A stretch of DNA of 64,000 nt from Flavobacterium defluvii (GCF_900129555.1 NZ_FQWC01000001.1:744001-808000), one strand, 5' to 3'. Shown: positions 56,479-64,000, counted from the stretch's first letter. The notes: a model not told the origin generated them from the letters alone. Translations and numbers: made by a program.

Positions 56479-57018
56479 TTACTTCTTAACCGTAAATCTA
56501 GGATCCGTTTCCATAACAGTGCCACAACTATTGCAGGTTCTTAATTCTTCCGAATTGTAGAAATGTTCAAAGTGTGATAGAAAATCTTTTTCAATATTAT
56601 GTAACTCAAAATATACTTCATAAAGTTTATGATTGCAATTATCGCAATGCCAAAGCAAACCATCTGTAAATCCTTTTCCGGCACGTTTACGTTCAATTAC
56701 TAATCCGATTGAACCTTCAGAACGAACTGGTGAATGCGGAATTTTGGCAGGATGCAGATACATATCGCCAGCATTTAATTCCATTTCTTTACGCTCGCCA
56801 TCTTCCTGAATTACAACTTTTATACTTCCTTCTAATTGATAAAAAAGTTCTTCGGTTTCGTTATAATGATAATCCTTTCGGGCGTTTGGTCCGGCAACAA
56901 TCATTACGATATAATCGCCTGAGTCTACATATAGATTTTTATTTCCAACTGGTGGTTTTAGTAAGTGTCGGTTATCTTCAATCCATTTAGTAAGATTGAA
57001 TGGTTTTGCTATAGCCAT
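56479..57018 (-). CDS. nbaC: 3-hydroxyanthranilate 3,4-dioxygenase
   Basis: This 179-residue cupin enzyme opens the ring of 3-hydroxyanthranilate in the kynurenine route of tryptophan breakdown, or in NAD synthesis from tryptophan. The iron ligands His51, Glu57 and His95 are in the same positions as in the characterised Cupriavidus enzyme. The rubredoxin-like second metal site has Cys125, Cys128, Cys162 and Cys165. Other kynurenine-pathway genes are not visible nearby. A palindromic repeat lies upstream. Confidence 0.93.
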   Translation of the reverse strand: MAIAKPFNLTKWIEDNRHLLKPPVGNKNLYVDSGDYIVMIVAGPNARKDYHYNETEELFYQLEGSIKVVIQEDGERKEMELNAGDMYLHPAKIPHSPVRSEGSIGLVIERKRAGKGFTDGLLWHCDNCNHKLYEVYFELHNIEKDFLSHFEHFYNSEELRTCNSCGTVMETDPRFTVKK

Positions 57019-57050
57019 TTTTTCAAAATTTGTGAGTAGCTAAGATAATG

Positions 57051-57130
57051 AATTTGTAGAGATGCACCGCAGTGCGTCTAATAGGTTTTGATTATACAAG
57101 CGAGACATACTGCGGTGCGTCTCTACAATT
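57051..57130. repeat. Two-part GAGACGCAC/GTGCGTCTC palindromic repeat
   Basis: AATTTGTAGAGATGCACCGC and following (57051-57079) pairs with AGACATACTGCGGTGCGTCT and following (57103-57130). Each part is itself close to the 17428-17465 element. The right end overlaps the 3' end of the broken nuclease gene. Confidence 0.8.
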
Positions 57131-58220
57131 TTTCTTTTATCAAATAAATATAAACCGGAAAATGATCGCTAAAACCTGCTTCTGTTAAAGTATTTCGCAA
57201 CGGATAACCTTAATACTTTCCAGAAGTCTGAATTAAATAAGGCCTGTTGAAAATACCTGCTTTCCAAAATTTAAAATTTGAAAAATCAGGTTCAATAAAA
57301 GGTTTCGTCATTATGATTTGATCAAAAATATCCCAGGAATCTCTAAAGGCTAAGGTTCCCATTCCTTTTTCAGCCATTTCTTCAAAAGGATTATAAACGC
57401 CAAATTCAGGAACGTCCGCTTTTTTTGCTTTTGTTCCCAATGCAATTTTTAAGCTTTTATTAAAAGGCCCGTCATTTAAATCTCCCATGGTTAGTATTTT
57501 CGCATTTGGATTTATTTGCTGTAAAGAATCTATAATTTTTCTGTTCAATCTTCCTGCTGCTTCCCGAAAAGGACTACTGGCTTTTTCTCCGCCAGATCTT
57601 GAAGGCCAGTGATTCACTATAATATGTATTTCTTCATCTTCTAAAAAACCGGTAACCAAAAGCTGATCTCTTGTAAAAACTCGGTTTTTAGTATCAATTT
57701 TAATTTCAACATCGCCTAAATCTTCATTGTTATTTTCCTCAAGAATTGCTTTGTTTTTGTAAATCAATAACGGAATATTTGAATAAGAAGTAGGTCTGAA
57801 ATATTTCTTTTGATACAAAAGCGCAACATCAATTCCACGTTGGTCTGGAGAATCAAAATGAATGATTCCGTAATCGTAACCAGCTATTTTTTCTTGTTTT
57901 ATCAAATCTTCCAAAACTCCTCGATTTTCTATTTCAGAACAGCCTAATAAAGTTGGCGCATTAGAATTTTCAGGAGTTCCAATTTCAGAAATTACTCTGG
58001 AAAGATTTTTTAGTTTTTGTTGGTATTTTTCTTTTGTCCAATGCTGAGCGCCTGTTGGAGTCCATTCGTCATCATTTGTGTTTGGATCATTATTGATATC
58101 AAAAAGGTTTTCAAAATTGTAAAATGCTGCGGTATGGATTATATATTTTTTTGATTGTGCGTTTGAGACAGAAATTATAAAAAAGGCGAGTAAACAAAAG
58201 TGAAATTTAATAATTTGCAT
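57123..58220 (-). pseudogene. Endonuclease/exonuclease/phosphatase family gene with in-frame premature stop
   Basis: The main frame (58220 to 57210) encodes 336 residues of an exported EEP-fold protein: signal peptide, FYNFENLFDINNDPNTNDDE, LGCSEIENRG (catalytic Glu), VNHWPSRSGG and MGDLNDGP. It stops with TAA at 57212-57210 after SGKY. The same frame then continues with GYPLRNTLTEAGFSDHFPVY to a TAG at 57125-57123. The SDHFP motif is the conserved C-terminal catalytic element of this fold, so the stop removes part of the active site. Either a nonsense mutation or readthrough explains it. Confidence 0.8.
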
Positions 58221-58292
58221 AACTTTAAAAATTTAAGGGCTCAATTTAAATAAATTGTAAGAATTTTCAATAATTTACTTGAGTAAATAATT

Positions 58293-58300
58293 TATATTTG
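58293..58300 (+). promoter_or_regulatory. Promoter -7 element of the LD-carboxypeptidase gene
   Basis: TATATTTG matches TAnnTTTG, 33 nt before the ATG. No -33 TTG lies at the usual distance. Confidence 0.4.
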
Positions 58301-58333
58301 TTAATCTCAACATTCAAATAAGCAAAAGATATT

Positions 58334-59332
58334 ATGAAAAGCTTCCTTACTATCACAAAATATTTTAATCGTGCTAAACTGGCATTTCTTATTTTTGCTT
58401 TACAATCATTCAACTGTCAATCCCAACAAAACATGATAACACCACCTTATTTACAAAAAGGAGATACTGTAGCTCTTTTGGCAACGGCCAGAAAAAATAT
58501 CGACGACAACTTAAAACCTACAATAGATTTGCTTAAAAGCTGGGGTTTAGAAGCTGTAATTGGCAGTACAATTGGATTAGATTATCATCAATTGGCCGGA
58601 ACTGACGAACAGCGTGCTGCCGATTTTCAAAAACAATTAGATAACCCAAATATAAAAGCGATTTGGTGCGTTCGCGGCGGTTATGGAACTGTGAGAATGC
58701 TGGATCTGTTGGATTTTACAAAATTCAAACAACATCCAAAATGGATTATCGGTTTTAGCGACGTAACGGTTTTACACAATCATTTAAATACAATGGGTTA
58801 TAAATCGATTCATGGGGTTATGCCGGTTACAATTCCGCGTGCAACTCCGGCAGCGATTAGTTCTATGAAATCAAGTTTGTTTGGCGAACCTCTTTCCTAT
58901 TCTATTGAACCAAGCAGCATGAATCGTTTTGGTAAAGCAACTGGTGAATTAGTTGGAGGAAATCTTTCTATTTTATATAGTTTATTAGGTTCTCCATCGG
59001 CAATTGACTGCAAGGATAAGATTTTATTTATCGAAGATTTAGATGAATATCTTTATCATATTGATCGTATGATGATGAATTTAAGACGAAACGGCTGTAT
59101 CGAAAACCTTAAAGGAATTATCATCGGCGGAATGACGAAAATGAAAGACAACGAAGTTCCGTGGGGGAAAAATGCTCTGGAAATTATTGATGATGTTACT
59201 AAAAAATATAATATTCCAGTAATATTTAATTTCCCTGCCGGACATATTCAGGATAATCGCGCTTTAATTATGGGAAGTACTATTTCTATTGATGTAAATG
59301 CATCCGGAAGTACGGTTACTTTTCAGAAATAA
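58334..59332 (+). CDS. LD-carboxypeptidase, peptidase family S66
   Basis: This 332-residue enzyme removes the terminal D-alanine from muramoyl tetrapeptides during peptidoglycan recycling. Family blocks are WCVRGGYGTVRMLDLLDFTK, the nucleophile Ser142 in IIGFSDVTVLH, the acidic residue region LFIEDLDEYLYHIDRM and the catalytic His in FPAGHIQDNRALI. The N-terminus carries a membrane-type signal (LAFLIFALQSFNCQSQ) and so may be exported, perhaps as a lipoprotein through that Cys, although the lipobox is poor. Confidence 0.88.
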   Translation: MKSFLTITKYFNRAKLAFLIFALQSFNCQSQQNMITPPYLQKGDTVALLATARKNIDDNLKPTIDLLKSWGLEAVIGSTIGLDYHQLAGTDEQRAADFQKQLDNPNIKAIWCVRGGYGTVRMLDLLDFTKFKQHPKWIIGFSDVTVLHNHLNTMGYKSIHGVMPVTIPRATPAAISSMKSSLFGEPLSYSIEPSSMNRFGKATGELVGGNLSILYSLLGSPSAIDCKDKILFIEDLDEYLYHIDRMMMNLRRNGCIENLKGIIIGGMTKMKDNEVPWGKNALEIIDDVTKKYNIPVIFNFPAGHIQDNRALIMGSTISIDVNASGSTVTFQK

Positions 59333-59378
59333 TATTATTTCTTAAGCCAGGAAAAAAATACCACGCATAAAAAATCTC

Positions 59379-59434
59379 GCAAAGACGCGAAGTGGCAAAG
59401 TTTAAATTTTACTTTGCGACTTCGCGTCTTTGCG
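59379..59434. repeat. CGCAAAGACGC palindromic repeat, copy 2
   Basis: CGCAAAGACGCGAAGTGGCA (from 59379) and ACTTTGCGACTTCGCGTCTT (from 59411, to 59434) pair over about 23 bases. It is related to 29812-29873. Confidence 0.8.
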
Positions 59435-59460
59435 TGCAAAAAACTTTATCAAGATTAAAA

Positions 59461-59494
59461 AAACCTGAAACTTGAAAAACTTTAAATCTGAAAC
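59461..59494. repeat. CTGAAAC repeat upstream of yraN
   Basis: AAACCTGAAACTTGAAAAAC and following CTTTAAATCTGAAAC resemble half of the repeats at 26033-26077 and 40301-40372. Confidence 0.5.
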
Positions 59495-59502
59495 AAAAAA
59501 AC

Positions 59503-59874
59503 ATGGCAGAACATAACGAACTTGGCAAAAAAGGGGAAGAACTTGCTGTAGAACATCTACAAAAAAATGGTTACGAAATTTTAGAGCGAAACTGGGTTTT
59601 TCAAAAAGCAGAAATAGATATTATTGCTCAAAAAAATGATGTTTTGGCAATCGTCGAGGTGAAGACAAGATCGAGTTTAGAATTTGGTTCTCCGCAGGAT
59701 TTTGTGAAACCAAAAAAAATCCAACTTCTAATAAAAGCAGTAAATGCCTACATAAACTATAGGGAAAAGGATTTTAATGAAGATTTAAATATTCGTTTTG
59801 ATATCGTTGGAGTCCATAAAAATGGGGAATCATTTGCAATTGAACATCTTACAGACGCATTTTATCATTTTTAA
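59503..59874 (+). CDS. YraN/UPF0102 family nuclease-like protein
   Basis: This 123-residue protein has a restriction-endonuclease-like core. ELGKKGEELAVEHLQKNGYE is followed by the catalytic-type residues in KAEIDIIAQ and IVEVKTRSS (the D...ExK pattern). It is widely conserved and may act in recombination or repair, but its cellular role is not settled. Length and motifs are typical for the family. Confidence 0.9.
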   Translation: MAEHNELGKKGEELAVEHLQKNGYEILERNWVFQKAEIDIIAQKNDVLAIVEVKTRSSLEFGSPQDFVKPKKIQLLIKAVNAYINYREKDFNEDLNIRFDIVGVHKNGESFAIEHLTDAFYHF

Positions 59875-59895
59875 CATAATTTTTTCTTGTTATAA

Positions 59896-59926
59896 TTGTA
59901 ACAAATTGTTTTTTTATTTATCTTTG
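59896..59926 (+). promoter_or_regulatory. Promoter of the ACT-like gene
   Basis: TTG at 59896-59898, 20 nt, TATCTTTG at 59919-59926. It is a full match to the Flavobacterium consensus, 66 nt before the start. Confidence 0.7.
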
Positions 59927-59992
59927 CAAAGATTTATAACATCAAATTAACTAAACCAACCCAATTACGTTACAAAAAAAAAGAAAAAAATT

Positions 59993-60649
59993 ATGAAAAC
60001 CGTTTCTTCCATCGTCGAAAATTACATCAAAACAAAACCCTTTCTTTTAAATGCTTTATCTCTCGGGATTATCAACCTGACTTCTCTTTCTCGGAACATT
60101 ATGACCGAGCTTGAAAATGAGTTTGGTAAAGAAGTAAAACAAGGTGCCGTTGTAATGTCGTTGAAACGATTAACCGAAGAATTAGATTTTAAATTAAACC
60201 ACAAAATCAATAAAGTAATTAAGAATATTGGTGAAATTACAGTAAGATCTGAATTGACAGATTATACTTTTGCAGCTTCTGAAACTGTTCTAAACAAACA
60301 AGCTGATTTAATTTCAGATATCAATGCTTTATCTGACATTTTTTACACTTCATCTCGTGGTGTAAACGAAACCAATATTGTAGTAAGCAGCAGTGTAAAT
60401 CATTTAGTTGAAAAACACTTTATGAGAGAAAAACTAATTCAGAAATTAGACAATCTGGCTTCGATTACTGTTAAATTGCCAAAAGAAAACATCGTTGTTC
60501 CTGGTATTTATTACTTCATTTTCCAGCGTTTAGCCTGGGAAGGTATTATTATAAATGAGGTAATTTCGACTTCAAACGAATTTACAATTCTTGTTGGAGA
60601 AGATCAGGTTGATGTTGCTTTTAAAGTAATTAAAGACTTGAAAAACTAA
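59993..60649 (+). CDS. Uncharacterised protein with ACT-like C-terminal domain
   Basis: This is a 218-residue soluble protein. The N-terminal part is helical and resembles a winged-helix layout (LSLGIINLTSLSRNIMTELE, then VKQGAVVMSLKRLTEELDF). The C-terminal part has ACT-like strands and helices (IVVPGIYYFIFQRLAWEGII, then STSNEFTILVGEDQVDVAFK), similar to the ligand-binding domains of aspartate kinases but without a kinase domain. A DNA-binding regulator that senses an amino acid is possible but unproven. It has a strong promoter and a terminator. Confidence 0.6.
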   Translation: MKTVSSIVENYIKTKPFLLNALSLGIINLTSLSRNIMTELENEFGKEVKQGAVVMSLKRLTEELDFKLNHKINKVIKNIGEITVRSELTDYTFAASETVLNKQADLISDINALSDIFYTSSRGVNETNIVVSSSVNHLVEKHFMREKLIQKLDNLASITVKLPKENIVVPGIYYFIFQRLAWEGIIINEVISTSNEFTILVGEDQVDVAFKVIKDLKN

Positions 60650-60698
60650 TCCCAAAAAGTTTAATTTTACATCTTAAAATAAATTCAATTTTCAATTA

Positions 60699-60739
60699 AT
60701 CCTTTTGTCTTTCTAAAAAAAGATAAAAGGATTTTTTTT
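60699..60739 (+). terminator. Terminator after the ACT-like gene
   Basis: AATCCTTTT and AAAAGGATT pair, with partial pairing inside, followed by T8. Confidence 0.85.
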
Positions 60740-60937
60740 ACAAATTCATATTTACAATTTTCACTCACATAATCCTCAAATAAGAATATTCTCAAAAAAC
60801 AAACTTCATTATAGTTAATTTTTAATTTTTTAGCCAAAAAGTTATCAACTTGATAAAAAGGTTTTTACTGCCGTGTTTACTGAGATTGTACTCAAAATAA
60901 ATCACAAAAAAGCGAATTAAGTTTATTTTAGGATTAT

Positions 60938-60966
60938 TTGCTGCGAATAATATTTTTATATATTTG
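60938..60966 (+). promoter_or_regulatory. Promoter of the sigma factor gene
   Basis: TTG at 60938-60940, 18 nt, TATATTTG at 60959-60966. Transcription would start near 60973, leaving a 74-nt leader. Confidence 0.7.
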
Positions 60967-61046
60967 CTAACCACTCAACACATTAGAGTATCGATTTTTG
61001 ATAGTATCGTAATATAATTAGATTTAAATACAAACTAATTAATTTA

Positions 61047-61610
61047 ATGTTGGAAGCCAAAGACTATAGCGACAAATTATTGGTAAGCGAATTAAAAAAT
61101 GGCAGCGAAAAAGCATTTCGTTCCCTTTTTGATTTGTATTATCAGGATATTTACGGCTACAGCATAAGTCTTTTAAAATCGAAAGAAGCCGCCGAAGAAA
61201 ATGTTCAGGATGTTTTTATGAAAGTCTGGCAGCACCGCGAAAACCTCAACACAGAGCAATCTTTTAAAGCTTATATATTTACCATTGCAAGAAATCAGGC
61301 TTTTAATACTTTGAATAAAGCCGCCAATGATTTGGTTTTGAAAGAAGCCGTTTTTTACGAAAGTCAAAAATCGCATGAATACGGAGATTATTCCATTCGC
61401 GAAGAAGACTGCAAAAAACTGCAAAAACAGGCAATGAAACAGTTACCGCCAAAACGGAAACAAATTTTTAAAATGTCACGAAAGAAAGGCATGAGTTACG
61501 AAGAAATTAGTCAGGAACTCGGCATTTCTATAAATACTGTCAGGAATCAGATGAGTAAAGCATTAGAATCAATGCGGGTCTTTTTTCAGGTTCACGACGA
61601 GATTATCTAA
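61047..61610 (+). CDS. ECF RNA polymerase sigma factor
   Basis: This 187-residue sigma-70 family member has regions 2 (LFDLYYQDIYGYSISLLKSK, AEENVQDVFMKVWQHRENL) and 4 (YEEISQELGISINTVRNQMS). It fits the Bacteroidota sigma factors that pair with a FecR anti-sigma factor and a TonB receptor. The FecR-like gene follows, but only after a 468-bp gap with a terminator and nested repeat. It would drive the SusC-type receptor operon when the receptor signals. Confidence 0.93.
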   Translation: MLEAKDYSDKLLVSELKNGSEKAFRSLFDLYYQDIYGYSISLLKSKEAAEENVQDVFMKVWQHRENLNTEQSFKAYIFTIARNQAFNTLNKAANDLVLKEAVFYESQKSHEYGDYSIREEDCKKLQKQAMKQLPPKRKQIFKMSRKKGMSYEEISQELGISINTVRNQMSKALESMRVFFQVHDEII

Positions 61611-61633
61611 CCAAAACCAATTTTTAACCAATT

Positions 61634-61664
61634 AAATCACTTCTTTTCGAAGTGATTTTTTTTT
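61634..61664 (+). terminator. Terminator after the sigma factor gene
   Basis: AAATCACTTC and GAAGTGATTT form a 10-bp stem, followed by T residues. It separates the sigma gene from its FecR-like partner. Confidence 0.88.
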
Positions 61665-61680
61665 GCCTTAAAGTGATAGA

Positions 61681-61898
61681 TGCCTACTGATTTTACAGAT
61701 GAAACGGGTTTCCGCAGGTTTTTATTTTTTTTATTCAACTCAATATTCTAAATTTCAAATATAGCCCGCGGTTTCAACCGCGGGGACGCAGCATATAAGC
61801 AATGCATAATCACAATACGTTTACCGTGGTTGAAACCACGGGCTATATTTTAATAAAAAAACCCTGCGGAAACCCGTTTCATCCGTAAAATCTGTGGG
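61681..61898. repeat. Nested palindromic repeat
   Basis: Outer arms 61681-61718 and 61863-61898 (both containing GATGAAACGGGTTTCCGCAG or its complement) match in all but about three positions. Inner arms 61760-61784 (ATAGCCCGCGGTTTCAACCG and following) and 61824-61848 also pair, and each is itself a near-perfect palindrome (CCCGCGGTT/AACCGCGGG; CCGTGGTT/AACCACGG). Confidence 0.88.
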
Positions 61899-62078
61899 CA
61901 AAAAACGCATTTCTTTTAATTTTTACAAAAAAATTCTTTTCAAAATCACCTATAAATCAATGCTACAATAAGTTCTATTTTTTTAAATGTTAAAATTGAA
62001 AAATTTATAACGTTTGAGTAGTACTGAAATCGTTTTCGGCTGTATTATATTCAGAACCCGACCTAAAAACAATTCGTA

Positions 62079-63257
62079 ATGAATTCAAATTCTGAAATAA
62101 AAAGTCTTTTACAAAAGTTTGTTTTAAACCAATGCACGCCCGAAGAAGTAAACGAAGTAGTTGCTTATTATAAAAAAAATCAACTTACGGATGATTTTCC
62201 AACGGTAGAAGACATTCAAAATCTTCTTGGCGAAATGCCAAAAATGGATAAACAAACTGCCGATGATATTTTCATGAATATTTTATCGGCTTCTAAAGAA
62301 GAAGAAACTATAATTGAACTGCCTGAGAGAAGATCAAATTTCAGAAAATATATTTCGATTGCTGCTTCGGTTGTTGTTTTATTGGGAATTGGATTCTTCT
62401 ACAAACAGCATGTTTCAAACAAAGTTGTGGAACAAAAATTCGATTTTAAAAGTTCTGACATCGTGCTTCAATTAGAAAATGGCGAAACGCAGATTTTATC
62501 TGAACACAATTCAGCACAAATAAAAGATTCTAAAGGAAATATTGTTGGAAATCAAAGCGGAGATAAAATTGCTTATGAAAGCAGTTTAGATCCTGAGAAA
62601 CTAGTTTACAACACGATTAAAATTCCATACGGAAAAAAATTCCGTCTTCAGTTATCTGACGGAACTATGGTGCACTTAAACGCCGGAACAACTTTAAAAT
62701 ATCCTGTAAAATTTATTGCCGGAGAAAACAGACAGGTTTTTCTGGATGGAGAAGCTTTTTTTGATGTTGCAAAAGATAAAAAACATCCGTTTATCGTAAA
62801 TGCTGACGAATTGAATGTCCGCGTTTTAGGAACACATTTCAATGTTTCTAATTATCCTGAAGATGCTGCTACAGATGTTGTTTTAGTTGAAGGTTCTGTT
62901 GGAATGTATCAGTCAAACGAAGAATTTGATGCCTTAAAAAATACGATTCTGAAACCGGGATTTAAAGGAAGTTTTAATAAAGAAAATGCTAAAATTTCGA
63001 CGAAAGCGGTTATCACAGATATTTATACTTCATGGATAGACGGCGGACTGACTTTTAGAAATATGACTTTCAAAAACATTATTACAAAACTCGAAAGACG
63101 CTATAATGTTACGATTGTAAACAAAAATGAAAAACTGGCCAACGAGAAATTCAATGCTAGTTTCAAAGATGAATCTATTGATAAAGTGATGAGTTATTTC
63201 AACGACATTCACGGTATTAATTACACCATAAAAAACGATCAAATACTAATTAAATAA
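62079..63257 (+). CDS. FecR family anti-sigma factor
   Basis: This 392-residue protein has a cytoplasmic N-terminal part that would bind the sigma factor and a single membrane helix (about residues 90-106, YISIAASVVVLLGIGFF). Its periplasmic FecR domain contains KFRLQLSDGTMVHLNAGTTL and FDVAKDKKHPFIVNADELN, and a C-terminal DUF4974-like domain contains TFKNIITKLERRYNVTIVNK. It passes a signal from the TonB receptor to the sigma factor and holds the latter inactive without ligand. Confidence 0.93.
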   Translation: MNSNSEIKSLLQKFVLNQCTPEEVNEVVAYYKKNQLTDDFPTVEDIQNLLGEMPKMDKQTADDIFMNILSASKEEETIIELPERRSNFRKYISIAASVVVLLGIGFFYKQHVSNKVVEQKFDFKSSDIVLQLENGETQILSEHNSAQIKDSKGNIVGNQSGDKIAYESSLDPEKLVYNTIKIPYGKKFRLQLSDGTMVHLNAGTTLKYPVKFIAGENRQVFLDGEAFFDVAKDKKHPFIVNADELNVRVLGTHFNVSNYPEDAATDVVLVEGSVGMYQSNEEFDALKNTILKPGFKGSFNKENAKISTKAVITDIYTSWIDGGLTFRNMTFKNIITKLERRYNVTIVNKNEKLANEKFNASFKDESIDKVMSYFNDIHGINYTIKNDQILIK

Positions 63258-63269
63258 CCACTTAAACCA

Positions 63270-63339
63270 ATGAAAAAATATGAAGAAATAAAATTACAGG
63301 AATAAAAAAATCGGAAAGAGCTGCGAACAATTTCCGATT
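63270..63339 (+). promoter_or_regulatory. Short leader frame and hairpin before the SusC-type gene
   Basis: ATG at 63270 opens an 11-codon frame (MKKYEEIKLQE) that ends at 63305. Right after it AATCGGAAA (63309-63317) pairs with TTTCCGATT (63331-63339). The arrangement looks like a leader or attenuator. Confidence 0.45.
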
Positions 63340-63388
63340 AACTAAGTGATTGAATATAACGAATTAACTACAATCAATTAACAAAATT

Positions 63389-64000
63389 ATGAAAAAAAAA
63401 TCAAAGAATACTGGGTTTTTATACCGAGTGTTCCAAAATGACCTAAAATTGAAACTAACAACTCTACTTCTTTTGGTCGCCATGTTTAATATTAGAGGGA
63501 ATACTTATGCCCAAAAGACAAAAGTTACCCTTGAATTAAACAATTCAACAATCGAAAAGGTTATTGAGACCATTGAGCAAAAAACAGATTTCAGATTTAT
63601 TTATAAACTGAACGATATCGACTTAGATCGCACAGTTTCTATTTCTGTAAAAGATCAATCGATATATGTGGTTCTGGATAAAATTTTTAAAGGAACTCCA
63701 ACTGAATTTAAAATCAGAGATACGCAGATTATCCTTAAGAAACCAGAGCTAAGAACGCAGGTAATTGAATTTCAAAAACAAACCGTTTCGGGTGTAATTA
63801 CCGATGAAAACGGAATGCCTTTGCCTGGAGCTTCAGTTATTGAAGAAGGAACAAAAAACGGAATGGTAACGGATTTTGACGGAAAATATAAAATTACTGT
63901 TGAAAGCAGCCAGTCTGTAATTATTGTTTCTTTTGTGGGCTATAAAGAGAAAAAAGTTACAGCAAATCAGAATGTAATTAACATTCAGCTTTTTCCAGAT
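63389..64000 (+). CDS. SusC-type TonB-dependent receptor, N-terminal part (3' partial)
   Basis: The frame starts at ATG 63389 and runs off the window. The visible 204 residues show an extended signal region (LTTLLLLVAMFNIRGNTYAQ). A secretin/TonB short N-terminal (STN) domain follows (STIEKVIETIEQKTDFRFIY to IILKKPE), then the start of a carboxypeptidase-like domain (VSGVITDENGMPLPGASVIE). The STN domain is the one that signals to FecR, so this receptor forms a trans-envelope circuit with the sigma and FecR genes upstream. The ligand is unknown; many such receptors import glycans with a SusD partner. Confidence 0.9.
   Translation, partial: MKKKSKNTGFLYRVFQNDLKLKLTTLLLLVAMFNIRGNTYAQKTKVTLELNNSTIEKVIETIEQKTDFRFIYKLNDIDLDRTVSISVKDQSIYVVLDKIFKGTPTEFKIRDTQIILKKPELRTQVIEFQKQTVSGVITDENGMPLPGASVIEEGTKNGMVTDFDGKYKITVESSQSVIIVSFVGYKEKKVTANQNVINIQLFPD

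Larger units (their letters stand above)
60650..61046. other. Intergenic region with terminator and sigma-gene promoter
   Basis: This gap holds the terminator at 60699-60739 and the promoter at 60938-60966. The remainder is AT-rich with no recognisable gene. Confidence 0.6.
61611..62078. other. Long spacer between sigma and anti-sigma genes
   Basis: It contains a terminator (61634-61664) and a nested palindrome (61681-61898). The following 180 bp up to FecR are AT-rich and probably hold a promoter, but no consensus match was found. No gene is seen. Confidence 0.65.

Noticed and set aside
56338..56544. Short plus-strand frame across the 17-bp palindrome and terminator
   Set aside because: It crosses a promoter palindrome, a terminator and the end of the dioxygenase gene, so it is not a plausible gene.

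Overview
The window comes from a Bacteroidota bacterium, most likely Flavobacterium or a close relative. It is AT-rich. Many genes are preceded by the Bacteroidota promoter form (TTG, about 18-20 nt, TAnnTTTG). It carries a type IX secretion C-terminal domain, SusC-type and other TonB-dependent receptors, a sigma/FecR pair, and a compact 14-gene nuo cluster with a short NuoG. No rRNA, tRNA, CRISPR array, insertion sequence or prophage was recognised.

Layout. 1-2.1 kb: the 3' part of a membrane-anchored CHAT protease gene overlapping a retropepsin-like protease gene. 2.2-4.9 kb: a tightly coupled operon of a family 2 glycosyltransferase, a UbiA-type prenyltransferase and a small membrane protein that strongly resembles Pyr4/PaxB transmembrane terpene cyclases. 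This is the best candidate for an undescribed pathway. 4.9-5.8 kb: a Wzz-like protein. 6.0-12.3 kb: a TetR-TolC-AcrA-AcrB efflux operon. The 28-bp operator in front of tetR recurs twice in front of the neighbouring YceI gene (12.4-12.9 kb). 13.2-14.2 kb: polyprenyl diphosphate synthase. 14.3-21.6 kb: a sugar locus with trehalase, an MFS transporter, a TonB-dependent receptor and a divergent LacI regulator with two operators 21 bp apart.

21.6-23.1 kb: small unknown proteins, one broken by a frameshift. 23.2-27.4 kb: sucA and sucB. 27.6-31.1 kb: PepSY membrane proteins, probably for ferric-siderophore reduction. 31.1-35.1 kb: a MORN/YwqK protein, a TlpA-like thioredoxin, aspS and a cold-shock protein. 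35.3-48.7 kb: nuoA to nuoN (complex I). 48.9-49.7 kb: a Bax-inhibitor-1 protein. 50.1-52.9 kb: a secreted pectate lyase with three palindromic sites upstream. 53.0-60.6 kb: an ALDH7-like aldehyde dehydrogenase, a class II cyclic-nucleotide phosphodiesterase, an unusual convergent ParE toxin/HTH gene pair, 3-hydroxyanthranilate dioxygenase, a nuclease/phosphatase gene with a premature stop, an LD-carboxypeptidase, YraN and an ACT-like protein. 61.0-64.0 kb: an ECF sigma factor, FecR anti-sigma factor and the start of a SusC-type receptor.

Many intergenic spaces hold palindromic repeats of several families, some nested. These include GAGACGCAC/GTGCGTCTC elements, CGCAAAGTCGC elements, GTCATCCTGAGCGAAGTCGAAGG arms, TCTAAAATC-rich inverted repeats inside the nuo cluster, and a roughly 220-bp nested palindrome splitting the sigma and anti-sigma genes. 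Starts were moved downstream where a promoter -7 element lies inside the longest reading frame.
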